A stretch of 64,000 nucleotides of DNA, from positions 496,001 to 560,000 of the forward strand of contig JAWKXN010000001.1 in the NCBI GenBank assembly GCA_041396965.1, given 5' to 3'. Made by a program: the position numbers and the translations under genes. A model generated the notes under the pieces. It worked only from the letters and a program-made list of their open reading frames with translations. It was not told where the DNA came from and did not search any database. Shown here in pieces: positions 16,435-24,645 of this stretch. Numbering within the stretch: position 1 is the first letter of the stretch; every line of letters begins with the position of its first letter. The stretch is from Rickettsiales bacterium. GTDB taxonomy: Bacteria > Pseudomonadota > Alphaproteobacteria > Rickettsiales > SXRF01.

Positions 16435-17724
16435 TTATAATAATCCAGCCAAAATTTTACCGATACGCACACTTTCGGAAATAGAACGATCTTCAGGGTA
16501 ATAATATGATGTATCGGCCATATAAAAACCTTCTATGTCAGTTTTCATAGGTGGCAACATACTAAAAAAATCTGGTGTACATACGGTTTGAGCATATTGA
16601 TAGCGAGAAACGTGCGATGATAATATCCATGTCTTAGAAAAATCAGGACGTATTTTTTCTAAATATTTTATAACTTCTTCAACAAATCGCTCATTACTTT
16701 GTTTATGCTTGGCATTGTCATTAGGCATATAATATGGGAAATATACTATAGAATTTTCCATAGGATATAAATTACTATATTCAATAACACCGGGTACTAA
16801 AATTTCAGGGTCGTTAACATTGATCCAGAAATTATCGCTAATAGGCTTGGATAGTTTTAATATTACACAAACTACGCCTATATTTTGTATATTTTTTATT
16901 TTCTCTAATGTACTATTGGGCAAATCAGGAATCATATCTGGTACGTATGGTAACGGTATTGTTGATATAACATCATTACATTCCAATGACATGCCAGATG
17001 ATGAAATACCTACAACTTTATTATTTTCCACAATTATTTTTTCTACAGCCTGATTTAAGTGAATTTCCCCGCCCATTTGCTCAATTTTTTTTCGCATAGC
17101 ATCCAGCAGAGTTTGGCTGCCCCCCTCAAGAAAACCCAAATTCTCACTAAATATACTTTTCCTAGATTTCGCTAGTCTTTGTATACGGGAAGCTATCCAA
17201 GCAGCTGACAGATTTTCTGTGAGCTCATAATATTTCAAATATAACAAGCTTTCCCATAATTTGTGATATGTCTTCGTTCCAAGCCATTTTTTAAGCCATT
17301 TTATACCATTTTGTTTATCTAAATAGTCCCAGCTTTTTATATTCTTGCAATATAAGACATGTAGCGCGTACCGGCATTTAGAAATAAAATCCAGTTTTGG
17401 AAATTTTAGTAGAGAAAAAGGATCTCCCCACGAATATAGTTTGCCATTATAATAAAACCCCATTTTAGTAGCGCGCCACCTTATAGCGTGTTCTATATTT
17501 AATTCTTTTAATAAAGACAGTAGAGGAGCATCTCCACTACATATGAAATGATAATAACGTTCTATCTGAAGGCCATCAAAATCAAAAGACGCTGTCATTC
17601 CCCCAATACGATCGTCACGTTCACATAATATTACTTGATGTCCTTTTTTAAGTAATTCGTAGGCACACATCAAACCCATAGGACCTGTTCCTATGACCAC
17701 GACTTTTTTATGTGATTGTTCCAA
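16435..17724 (-). CDS. NAD(P)/FAD-dependent oxidoreductase (amine oxidase / UDP-galactopyranose mutase-like)
   Basis: 429 residues with an N-terminal dinucleotide fold VVVIGTGPMGLMCAYELLKKG, CERDDRIGGMTASF (second FAD contact) and a C-terminal FAD-binding segment FYMADTSYYYPEDRSISESV. This is the NAD(P)-binding-8/amine oxidase architecture often found in glycan clusters, where the desaturase-like or mutase-like protein acts on lipid-linked sugars. It is the first gene of a three-gene minus-strand operon; a 100-bp AT-rich region separates it from sdhA. True substrate unknown; protoporphyrinogen oxidase and carotenoid desaturase relatives were considered less likely from context. Confidence 0.88.
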   Translation of the reverse strand: MEQSHKKVVVIGTGPMGLMCAYELLKKGHQVILCERDDRIGGMTASFDFDGLQIERYYHFICSGDAPLLSLLKELNIEHAIRWRATKMGFYYNGKLYSWGDPFSLLKFPKLDFISKCRYALHVLYCKNIKSWDYLDKQNGIKWLKKWLGTKTYHKLWESLLYLKYYELTENLSAAWIASRIQRLAKSRKSIFSENLGFLEGGSQTLLDAMRKKIEQMGGEIHLNQAVEKIIVENNKVVGISSSGMSLECNDVISTIPLPYVPDMIPDLPNSTLEKIKNIQNIGVVCVILKLSKPISDNFWINVNDPEILVPGVIEYSNLYPMENSIVYFPYYMPNDNAKHKQSNERFVEEVIKYLEKIRPDFSKTWILSSHVSRYQYAQTVCTPDFFSMLPPMKTDIEGFYMADTSYYYPEDRSISESVRIGKILAGLL

Positions 17725-17824
17725 ACTGGTAAACCTATAATATTAAAATTATACAATATTATTAAAATATAATTGGTTGATTATATTAGGTAAAGTAAAA
17801 ATAGGTATAATAGTCTTGTCTTTA

Positions 17825-19615
17825 TCAATAAACTCGTGCTTTGGGTGGGACTGGCTGTACCTCATTAGATAGAGTATTTAGATGTACCGGACGATAATCA
17901 AAAGAAACATCTCCTTTATCATTTATCCAAGTAAGTGTGTGTTTTAGCCAATTTTCATCGTCACGGTTGGGGAAATCCTCTCTTGCGTGCCCGCCCCGAC
18001 TTTCCGTGCGATTAAGCGCGCTGGCAATGGTAATGAGCGCTTGTGTACGCAAATTATCAAGCTCAAACGCCTCAACCAGATCACTATTCCAAACCAGTGA
18101 ACGGTCAGAAATTTTAATATCAGCGTAGCTTTGCCAGATATTATTCATTTTCTCCGTCCCTTCATGAAGCAAATCATGCTCACGGAAGACTAAAGCGTGT
18201 GACTGCATATTGCGCTGCATATCACGCCTTATCTCAGAAGTAGGTCGGCTACCGTTAGAATTTCTTATTTTATCAAACCTATCTAAAGCTTTTTCAGTAG
18301 CGCTATTTTCAACAGGTTTATGCGCCGAGTTAGGCTTTATAAGCTCCGCCGCTCTTTTTGCCGCCGCTCTACCAAACACTACTAGATCTAACAGAGAGTT
18401 AGAGCCAAGACGATTCGCGCCATGTACCGAAACACATCCTGCCTCACCAATCGCCATAAGGCCTTGCACGACGCTATCTGGATTACCATCTTTAAGAGTA
18501 ACTACCTCTGTGTGATAATTGGTTGGAATGCCGCCCATATTATAATGAACAGTTGGAAGAACTGGAATTGGTTGTTTGGTAACATCAACGCCGGAGAAAA
18601 TCTTCGCCGTATCAGAAATTCCCGGAAGTCGCTCATGAAGAACTTTAGGGTCAAGATGATCCAGATGCAGATAAATATGATCTTTATCTTTGCCAACACC
18701 ACGTCCAGCCCTTATTTCCATAGTCATAGCCCGTGATACCACATCCCTTGACGCGAGGTCTTTGGCTGACGGCGCGTAGCGCTCCATAAATCTCTCACCC
18801 TCAGAATTTACCAGATAACCACCTTCGCCACGTGCTCCTTCGGTAATCAGGCAACCCGCCCCATATATTCCGGTTGGGTGGAATTGAACGAACTCCATAT
18901 CTTGAAGTGGAAGACCAGCGCGAGCTACCATACCACCACCATCACCTGTACAGGTATGAGCGGAAGTGCAGGAGAAATAAGCACGACCATAGCCTCCGGT
19001 GGCAAGAACCGTCATATGGGCGTTAAAGCGATGGATTGTCCCATCATCAAGATTCCAAGCGATAACCCCGCGACACACACCTTCACTATCCATCAGCAAG
19101 TCAGTAGCGAAATACTCAACAAAGAATTGAGCGTTATGGCGTAGAGCCTGCGTGTAAAGAGTGTGCAGGATAGCGTGTCCGGTTCTATCCGCCGCCGCAC
19201 ATGTGCGTTGTGCCGTACCTTTTCCATATTCGGTTGTCATACCACCAAAAGGGCGCTGATAGATTTTTCCATCAGCGGTACGTGAGAAAGGAACACCATA
19301 ATGTTCTAGTTCAATTACTGCCTCAGCTGCGTTCTTACACATATACTCAATAGCATCCTGATCTCCCAGCCAATCAGAGCCTTTGATCGTATCATACATA
19401 TGCCAGCGCCAGTCATCCTCTCCCATATTACCAAGAGCCGCTGATATACCACCTTGCGCCGCTACAGTGTGGCTACGTGTTGGAAAAACCTTAGTGACGC
19501 AAGCGGTGTCAAGCCCAGCCGCTGCCATACCAAACGTTGCCCGCAAACCAGCACCACCAGCGCCAACGACAACTACGTCATGAAAATGGTCAATAATCTT
19601 ATATGCTGAACTCAT
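17825..19615 (-). CDS. sdhA: Succinate dehydrogenase flavoprotein subunit
   Basis: 596 residues with FAD-binding VVVVGAGGAGLRAT, the covalent-FAD site RSHTVAAQGG, FHPTGIYGAGCLITEGARGE in the active site, and HYNMGGIPTN. It oxidises succinate to fumarate in complex II and the TCA cycle. The order on the minus strand is sdhC, sdhD, sdhA with gaps of 12 and 56 bases. The iron-sulfur gene sdhB, usually next, is missing here; the next gene is a glycan oxidoreductase. sdhB must be elsewhere for a working complex, a split I recall from Rickettsia. Confidence 0.97.
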   Translation of the reverse strand: MSSAYKIIDHFHDVVVVGAGGAGLRATFGMAAAGLDTACVTKVFPTRSHTVAAQGGISAALGNMGEDDWRWHMYDTIKGSDWLGDQDAIEYMCKNAAEAVIELEHYGVPFSRTADGKIYQRPFGGMTTEYGKGTAQRTCAAADRTGHAILHTLYTQALRHNAQFFVEYFATDLLMDSEGVCRGVIAWNLDDGTIHRFNAHMTVLATGGYGRAYFSCTSAHTCTGDGGGMVARAGLPLQDMEFVQFHPTGIYGAGCLITEGARGEGGYLVNSEGERFMERYAPSAKDLASRDVVSRAMTMEIRAGRGVGKDKDHIYLHLDHLDPKVLHERLPGISDTAKIFSGVDVTKQPIPVLPTVHYNMGGIPTNYHTEVVTLKDGNPDSVVQGLMAIGEAGCVSVHGANRLGSNSLLDLVVFGRAAAKRAAELIKPNSAHKPVENSATEKALDRFDKIRNSNGSRPTSEIRRDMQRNMQSHALVFREHDLLHEGTEKMNNIWQSYADIKISDRSLVWNSDLVEAFELDNLRTQALITIASALNRTESRGGHAREDFPNRDDENWLKHTLTWINDKGDVSFDYRPVHLNTLSNEVQPVPPKARVY

Positions 19616-19671
19616 AAAAATACTCTTTATTTTATCAATATATTATTCAATATTTATTTAGGAACATTATC

Positions 19672-20085
19672 TTAAGAAGCAGGTATATTAAGAAAATGGA
19701 TTTTAAGTATAGCGATCAAACAGAACGCAGTACCACCCAGACAGAAAAAACTGTTAGCGATAAGCATGCCGTATCTCATACATGAGCATTTCACATAATC
19801 TTCTATTATGACTTGCATCCCAAGTTTGGCGTGAAAAAACATAGCGATAATAAACAGCGCCATAAATAAAGCGTTAAATGGCGAGGAAAACCAGTGAGCC
19901 ACCGTAAGCACGTCAGGTGATAGCATGACTGAAATAATTGACGATACCAACCACAATCCAAGTGGAATTAAGGCGATAGCTGTAAGTCTTTGTAGCCACC
20001 AATGACTCACCCCGTGCTTTGCTGAGCCAAGACCACGCACCCTAGCTAAGTTGCTTCTAAGATCAGATTCTTTTTTACTATTCAT
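19672..20085 (-). CDS. sdhD: Succinate dehydrogenase membrane anchor subunit SdhD
   Basis: 137 residues with three membrane segments (about 34-56, 62-86 and 106-130). GVSHWWLQRLTAIALIPLG is the hallmark N-terminal stretch of SdhD, and FHAKLGMQVIIEDYV carries the probable haem His. It anchors SdhAB and forms the quinone site with SdhC. The gene lies 12 bases after sdhC and before sdhA in one operon. The first 20 residues are a charged tail. Confidence 0.92.
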   Translation of the reverse strand: MNSKKESDLRSNLARVRGLGSAKHGVSHWWLQRLTAIALIPLGLWLVSSIISVMLSPDVLTVAHWFSSPFNALFMALFIIAMFFHAKLGMQVIIEDYVKCSCMRYGMLIANSFFCLGGTAFCLIAILKIHFLNIPAS

Positions 20086-20097
20086 AATATATTTCCA

Positions 20098-20493
20098 TTA
20101 TAACAATGCGGTATTATTACAAGCCACAGCCCAGCTAATAGCGGTAGCGGCTATAGTAAATAACAGAACCAGCCAACCGCTTCTATTTACTGATGATACC
20201 TCAAAACCGTATCCCATATCCCAAAATAAATGGCGAATACCATTGAAAAAATGATAATAAAAAGCAAATGCCCAAGATATTATGAACGCCTTACCAAATG
20301 GTGTAACAATCAACCCATGTAGCCCTCCATAATTCTCAGGACAATATACGATGACTCCAAGAGTTATCACTATAAGCAGCATTCCACCATACAAAACAAC
20401 ACCAGTAATACGATGCAGGATAGAGAGAACGGATGTTATTTGCTTTTTATATATGGATAGATGTGGAGAGAGTGGGCGCTTGGTTTTTTGCAT
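20098..20493 (-). CDS. sdhC: Succinate dehydrogenase cytochrome b556 subunit SdhC
   Basis: 131 residues. SPHLSIYKKQ and SILHRITGVVLYGG are the standard SdhC motifs, with Ser and Arg of the quinone site in the second. FNGIRHLFWDMGYG carries the probable haem-ligand His. Three membrane segments are visible. It heads the sdhCDA operon. The 182-bp gap to the divergent pdxH gene is AT-rich and should hold both promoters, but I cannot fix their elements. Confidence 0.94.
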   Translation of the reverse strand: MQKTKRPLSPHLSIYKKQITSVLSILHRITGVVLYGGMLLIVITLGVIVYCPENYGGLHGLIVTPFGKAFIISWAFAFYYHFFNGIRHLFWDMGYGFEVSSVNRSGWLVLLFTIAATAISWAVACNNTALL

Positions 20494-20675
20494 AACTATC
20501 TCAATAAATTAAAAATTATAATCAAGTCTTTATAACTTAGATGGATAAATAATCTATAAAAAAATAAGTTAAATTATTTGTTAAAAAGAGACAAATTTAT
20601 TTCTGGTGTTATCTAGTACATGGTTTATAGTTAGCTACCACCATTCATTACATATTATATTTCCGAGTACGAATT

Positions 20676-21266
20676 ATGGAAAACTTGTCACAAAACCCGA
20701 TAGAGATAACACTCAAGTGGCTTGAGGAAGCGAAGAACGAATCACGGATAACCGAGCCGACAGCTATGTCGCTAGCTACATCTACTAAAGATGGTATTCC
20801 ATCGGTGAGAATGGTTCTGCTTAAAGGACTGGATGAGCGTGGGTTTGTTTTTTATACTAATCTTGGTAGCAGAAAGGCGAGTGAGCTTAAAGAAAATCCA
20901 AAAGCCGCTTTATGTTTATATTGGATGCTTTTAGAAAGGCAAGTTAGGGTTGAGGGAAAAATAGAAGAGGTAGCAGCGACAGAAGCGGATGAGTACTTCG
21001 CTACCCGTCATCGTGATAGCCAAATAGGTGCTTGGGCTTCAAAGCAATCACAAGTTCTTGAGGAAAAAGTTGATTTACTACAAAATATATCAGAAAGAAT
21101 GGCGGAATTTGAGGGAAGGGGTGTTCCGCGCCCTGATTTTTGGTCGGGATTTAGAGTTGTACCAGATAAGATAGAAATATGGCAGCAGGGAGATTTCCGT
21201 TTGCATGAGCGTAGGCTTTTTACTCACGTTGCCGAGGGCTGGAAATCAGTGCTACTATATCCTTAG
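20676..21266 (+). CDS. pdxH: Pyridoxamine 5'-phosphate oxidase
   Basis: 196 residues, normal for the family. FMN and substrate contacts are visible in RMVLLKGLDERGFVFYTNLGSRKASEL and in the C-terminal dimerisation/FMN segment RLHERRLF. WQQGDFRLH replaces the common RL-D spacing without loss. It oxidises pyridoxamine or pyridoxine phosphate to pyridoxal phosphate. It is monocistronic, divergent from sdhC and convergent to queD. A hairpin with a T-rich tail (21332-21354) follows as a likely terminator. Confidence 0.94.
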   Translation: MENLSQNPIEITLKWLEEAKNESRITEPTAMSLATSTKDGIPSVRMVLLKGLDERGFVFYTNLGSRKASELKENPKAALCLYWMLLERQVRVEGKIEEVAATEADEYFATRHRDSQIGAWASKQSQVLEEKVDLLQNISERMAEFEGRGVPRPDFWSGFRVVPDKIEIWQQGDFRLHERRLFTHVAEGWKSVLLYP

Positions 21267-21291
21267 ACGAAGTTTTATATTCGCCTCCGAG

Positions 21292-21356
21292 ATTTTCTGT
21301 TGAAAATATCATGAGGTATAGCTGAAGACCCACACGACCTACTGGTCGTGTTTCTT
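21292..21356 (+). repeat. Two-hairpin element, copy B1; the second hairpin is a likely terminator of pdxH
   Basis: A small hairpin ATTTTC-TGTT-GAAAAT (21292-21307) is followed by an eight-pair perfect hairpin ACACGACC-TACT-GGTCGTGT (21332-21351) and then TTCTTG. It lies between convergent pdxH and queD. The same plan with different stem sequences (loop TGCT, tail TTCTTG) recurs at 43870-43947 after clpB, so this is a repeated structural element and not just a single terminator. Confidence 0.6.
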
Positions 21357-21425
21357 GCCCAATTATAAATACATGTAATAACAATGGATTAGGAATATCT
21401 TGACCATAGCTCAGGTTAAATTAGT

Positions 21426-21854
21426 TCAGGTTATTGTAACTTCCACTGAGCAATTTGGAGTCTCATATAGCCTTATATGCGTACAGCATATTCCTAATCC
21501 AGAAAATAACTGTGGGCATATCTCACCTATCAGATACGAAGCCATATTTTCCGCTGTTGGATTGTTTTGTAAGTAAAATATTTTTTGTTCGGTGACACCG
21601 CTTATAGCTTTTCCAAGCTGTTGGTCTTTCTCGTAAAGTATGGTAGCGTGATCCCAATTATCATCTAGCCACTTGCCAAGCTTTTCTTTTATTATGGAAA
21701 AATCTACGATCCTCCCTAGATCATCAAGGTCGTCAGCGCAAAAAGTGGCTTCTATGGCGTAGCGATGACCATGCAAATATTTGCATTTGCTTTCATGATT
21801 CATAATCCTGTGAGCCGCGTCAAACTCAATTCTTCTTACGCACGATATTTTCAT
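21426..21854 (-). CDS. queD: 6-carboxy-5,6,7,8-tetrahydropterin synthase QueD
   Basis: 142 residues. FDAAHRIMNHESKCKYLHGHRY contains in order the zinc His, the catalytic-type Cys in KCKYLHGH and the two remaining zinc His residues. DLDDLGRIVDFSIIKEKLG and NPTAENMASYL are typical of QueD. It makes carboxytetrahydropterin for queuosine/preQ0 synthesis. The gene is alone here; queC, queE and queF are not in the window. No preQ1 riboswitch was recognised upstream. Confidence 0.92.
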   Translation of the reverse strand: MKISCVRRIEFDAAHRIMNHESKCKYLHGHRYAIEATFCADDLDDLGRIVDFSIIKEKLGKWLDDNWDHATILYEKDQQLGKAISGVTEQKIFYLQNNPTAENMASYLIGEICPQLFSGLGICCTHIRLYETPNCSVEVTIT

Positions 21855-22108
21855 AATTTTATCTAAAGTAAGTGTATTTATAAAAATTGTCTGTAATTAA
21901 TAACTTAGCCGAACTATAGCACAAATAACAACAAGTGACAAAATTAAGATATTGCCTTTATAGCTGTTTTTTGCTATACAGCCGCACTCCTTAAATTGCT
22001 AGAATTTCTGGCGTTTGAGAGCTGAAGTAGTTATTATATGGTATGTTTATATATTTGTTAATAGCTATAAATAGTTATATAGACAATGTTTACTGGGAGC
22101 AGGGTTAG

Positions 22109-22528
22109 ATGACAACAAAAAATGCCACTGAATATAAGCCTTCTGAAAAAGAAGAGTACATGAATAAAAAGCAGCTTGAGTATTTTCGTAGTAAGCTGAT
22201 GGCTTGGCGACAAGAACTAATAGAAGAATCGCAGGAAACTATTGATAATCTAAAGGAAGAGAATTGGCATGAAGCCGATTTATCCGATCGTGCTTCCCTA
22301 GAGACAGAAGCGGGTGTTGAGTTGCATACCCGTAACCGTTACCTAAAGCTCATTGGAAAGATTGATTCAGCTTTGCGTCGGATAGAGGATGGAAGCTATG
22401 GTTATTGTGAGGAAACCGGAGAGCCTATCGGTATTAAGCGTCTAGAAGCTCGCCCAATAGCAACCATGACCGTAGAGGCACAAGAACGTCATGAAAAGAT
22501 GGAAAAGCAATATATTGAGGAAGACTAG
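22109..22528 (+). CDS. dksA: DksA-family RNA polymerase-binding regulator
   Basis: 139 residues with the DksA coiled-coil (about 20-95) whose tip includes DLSDRASLETE, and a C-terminal globular part GYCEETGEPIGIKRLEARPIATMTVEAQERHE. In E. coli four Cys bind zinc; here only the first Cys of the set is kept, the others being Thr, Thr and Ala. This reduced form is known in alphaproteobacteria. The two Asp-like residues at the coiled-coil tip needed for function (D and D in EADLSD) are present. GGGAGCAGGG precedes the ATG. It acts with ppGpp on RNA polymerase during starvation. Confidence 0.93.
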   Translation: MTTKNATEYKPSEKEEYMNKKQLEYFRSKLMAWRQELIEESQETIDNLKEENWHEADLSDRASLETEAGVELHTRNRYLKLIGKIDSALRRIEDGSYGYCEETGEPIGIKRLEARPIATMTVEAQERHEKMEKQYIEED

Positions 22529-22617
22529 TCCCTTTTTATGTGCTGCGAAGCCACAGCCTACATTTGAGGGGATGGGGGTTAAGTAAGCCTGTCCAGAGGA
22601 TGGTGACTTGAGTATTC

Positions 22618-23654
22618 GGCATAATTAAAAAAGTGTGATGCTTTTTAGAAAGAATTGAGGAAAGCTTTTATAGCTTTTTTCTTTCTATGGAGTTTCAACC
22701 CACGGTGGATATTTATTCTTTCCTTGAGGTGAGAGAAGAAGCCTTCTAGATGGTTGGTTGTTGGCGGAATATTCTGTTCTGGAAATTCCTTGTATGTAAA
22801 TAGCCTGTGCAGATTTTCTTGCACGGAATTATATGCAGAACGCGTCCTTCCGTGCGTAAATCTTCCACCCTTTTTGGCATTCAGGAATCCTTTGTGCTGC
22901 TCTGCCAGAGCGTAAAATTGAGCCACAAAATCTTCTGGTTCGGTATTGCATAATTTTTCCATCAACTCCTTCAAATCCTTTGCAGGACGGAGCTTTGGAT
23001 TATTTCCAGTATATCGCCTTACAATCGCTTTTTGATGGAAAATACACATTTGAATTGGTACTCCACCAAGTGTTTTTCTGATGTTTTCATAAAACCCTTT
23101 GCGCCCATCAATGGTCACTGATTTGAAGCAATATCCTGCCTGCACAAGCTCATGCAAAGCTTCACGCAAATGCTTCACTGATTCGGTTTTGATCTCTTGG
23201 TAATAAATGATTCTGCTGCCATCATGCGCACAGAAATAGCCATATTCTCTGCCGAAGAAAGACGCATCCATGAGCAGGTTAATCGCTTCTTTTGAGGCAG
23301 GAAAAATTAATCCTTCTGCCCACTCAAGAGCATCAAATTCCTTGGTGAGCTTGGGGATGGAAATATCAAGAATGCTAGCAATTTCTGCTAGTGTTCGGCG
23401 TTTGTGCAGCCAGTCTAAATAGTAACGCTTATAGTCGGTTTTTTTGCCGCGCTTATCAACCCATTGATGTAAGCACAAGTTGCAACGATACCGTTTACGA
23501 CCACGCAATTTGCCATTGCTTTTTATGCTGCTCAAACCGCATTTTACACAGCGTTTTTAGACACTTTTATAATCCTTTTTTAAAAATACAGTATATCGCA
23601 TTGTTTTATAAAGCAATTATGCAGATTCTAGCATCACACTTTTTTAATTATGCC
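22618..23654 (-). mobile_element. Insertion sequence of IS256 family, IS1249-like, 1037 bp
   Basis: The ends are perfect 25-bp inverted repeats, starting GGCATAATT and ending in GATGCT (22618-22642 and 23630-23654). An 8-bp direct repeat GAGTATTC flanks both sides (22610-22617 and 23655-23662), as expected for this family. The intact ends and exact target duplication point to recent insertion. It landed between the convergent genes dksA and rimM, inside a sequence that would otherwise have paired CACAGCC (22552-22558) with GGCTGTG (23667-23673). It carries a single transposase gene that ends three bases from the left repeat. Confidence 0.92.
22645..23535 (-). CDS. DDE transposase (IS256 family, IS1249-like), N-terminus apparently frameshifted
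   Basis: 296 residues in the visible frame. An N-terminal zinc-ribbon half (YRCNLCLHQW), a first Asp in LLMDASFFGRE, a second in VTIDGRKGF, the CIFHQKAIVRRY stretch and the Glu in TNHLEGFFSHLKE match the IS1249 branch. The in-frame TTG at 23535 is a poor start: it cuts off the first ribbon half, KRCVKCG, encoded just upstream and preceded by a stop. A GTG at 23562-23564 with AAGGA before it would give MSK and then join KRCVKCG if the following A-run had six instead of five A. So this copy has either a one-base deletion or needs slippage in that run. Activity is uncertain. Confidence 0.85.
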   Translation of the reverse strand: MSSIKSNGKLRGRKRYRCNLCLHQWVDKRGKKTDYKRYYLDWLHKRRTLAEIASILDISIPKLTKEFDALEWAEGLIFPASKEAINLLMDASFFGREYGYFCAHDGSRIIYYQEIKTESVKHLREALHELVQAGYCFKSVTIDGRKGFYENIRKTLGGVPIQMCIFHQKAIVRRYTGNNPKLRPAKDLKELMEKLCNTEPEDFVAQFYALAEQHKGFLNAKKGGRFTHGRTRSAYNSVQENLHRLFTYKEFPEQNIPPTTNHLEGFFSHLKERINIHRGLKLHRKKKAIKAFLNSF

Positions 23655-23675
23655 GAGTATTCCTTTGGCTGTGAC

Positions 23676-24191
23676 CTATATATATTCTGGTTTTTCTATT
23701 ATTATATAGCCTTTTTCGGCATTTATTTCTTTTACCCATTTTTTGTCAAACGGCATAACTTCAATCTCGCCAGAAGTTGTCTCTATCTCCGCTATATCGC
23801 CAGCTCCATAATCGCTCATATTTTTTATGATACCAAATTCTTGATTGTTGGTAAGAAGCACCTTAAGACCAATAAGATCCCGATAATAAAACTCTCCTTC
23901 TTCAGTATCAGGAAACTCATCAACAAGCGCAAATAGCTCAGTTCCCTTAAGTAATTCAGCTTGATTACGGTTATTTATACCATTTACGCTCACTATAAGG
24001 CTGTTTTTCACTTGTGATATGAATTCAATCTTGAATTCTTTATTGCCACTTGAATCTAGTAATGTTTTGCTAGTAAGAAAAAAACTGTGATTTTCTATAA
24101 AAGAGAAGATTTTAACATGTCCTCTAATACCATGTGCCGCAACTATAGCCGCTACTTTAATTAGGTTGTTCAGGTTGTTACCCCTCATCAA
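23676..24191 (-). CDS. rimM: Ribosome maturation factor RimM
   Basis: 171 residues with the RimM N-terminal domain (IVAAHGIRGHVKIFSFIE) and the PRC-barrel half (EFYYRDLIGLKVL...YGAGDIAEIE, MPFDKKWVKEI). It assists 30S head assembly by binding S19. It follows rpsP by eight bases, so the two are one transcript. The usual trmD and rplS do not follow; the gene ends 13 bases before an IS target site. Two adjacent ATG codons make the exact start uncertain by one residue. Confidence 0.94.
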   Translation of the reverse strand: MMRGNNLNNLIKVAAIVAAHGIRGHVKIFSFIENHSFFLTSKTLLDSSGNKEFKIEFISQVKNSLIVSVNGINNRNQAELLKGTELFALVDEFPDTEEGEFYYRDLIGLKVLLTNNQEFGIIKNMSDYGAGDIAEIETTSGEIEVMPFDKKWVKEINAEKGYIIIEKPEYI

Positions 24192-24199
24192 GGAAAAGA

Positions 24200-24523
24200 C
24201 TAAGCCGCAGCCTCTTCTTCGCCACCTTTATCTTTCTTGGCTTTACGCAAAGGTTTGAAGGCTGGTTTAGTGTCTACAAGACCGGCTTTATTGAAGAATA
24301 GGTGCACACGGTCGGAAAGACCAGCGCCAACTGACAACCAATATTTCGCGCGCTCATCATTTATAACAATCCTCTTCGGATTGTCATTATCTAATAACGG
24401 ATTGTAACTTCCTATTTTTTCTATAAAATTACTATCACGCGCACTCCGTGAATTAGTGACTATTATATGGTAGTAAGGACGTTTTTTGCTGCCGCCTCGT
24501 GACAATCTGATTTTTGTAGACAT
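24200..24523 (-). CDS. rpsP: 30S ribosomal protein bS16
   Basis: 107 residues. The start STKIRLSRGGSKKRPYYHIIV and IEKIGSYNPLL are diagnostic for bS16. The C-terminal 25 residues form a Lys-then-Glu/Ala tail (KAKKDKGGEEEAAA), common in alphaproteobacteria. First gene of an rpsP-rimM operon on the minus strand. Confidence 0.97.
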   Translation of the reverse strand: MSTKIRLSRGGSKKRPYYHIIVTNSRSARDSNFIEKIGSYNPLLDNDNPKRIVINDERAKYWLSVGAGLSDRVHLFFNKAGLVDTKPAFKPLRKAKKDKGGEEEAAA

Positions 24524-24645
24524 ATCTTCCTTTTGATGATTTCAAGTTTTTTCTAAGGGACGCAATTTATAACAGTAATTAATTATTACGTAAAGTGAAA
24601 AAATACTGGGTGTTTTGCAAGTAATTTTTTATTTAATTGATTGTT

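Noticed and set aside
22529..22617. Possible 4.5S or 6S RNA in the dksA-rimM gap
   Set aside because: The G-rich stretch lacks the SRP tetraloop core and I could not fold a 6S-like bubble; kept only as a split dyad.
23391..23936. Plus-strand frame of 181 codons crossing the right end of the IS
   Set aside because: It spans the IS boundary and the rimM gene in antisense, so it cannot be an old gene; Phe/Tyr-rich composition fits chance.
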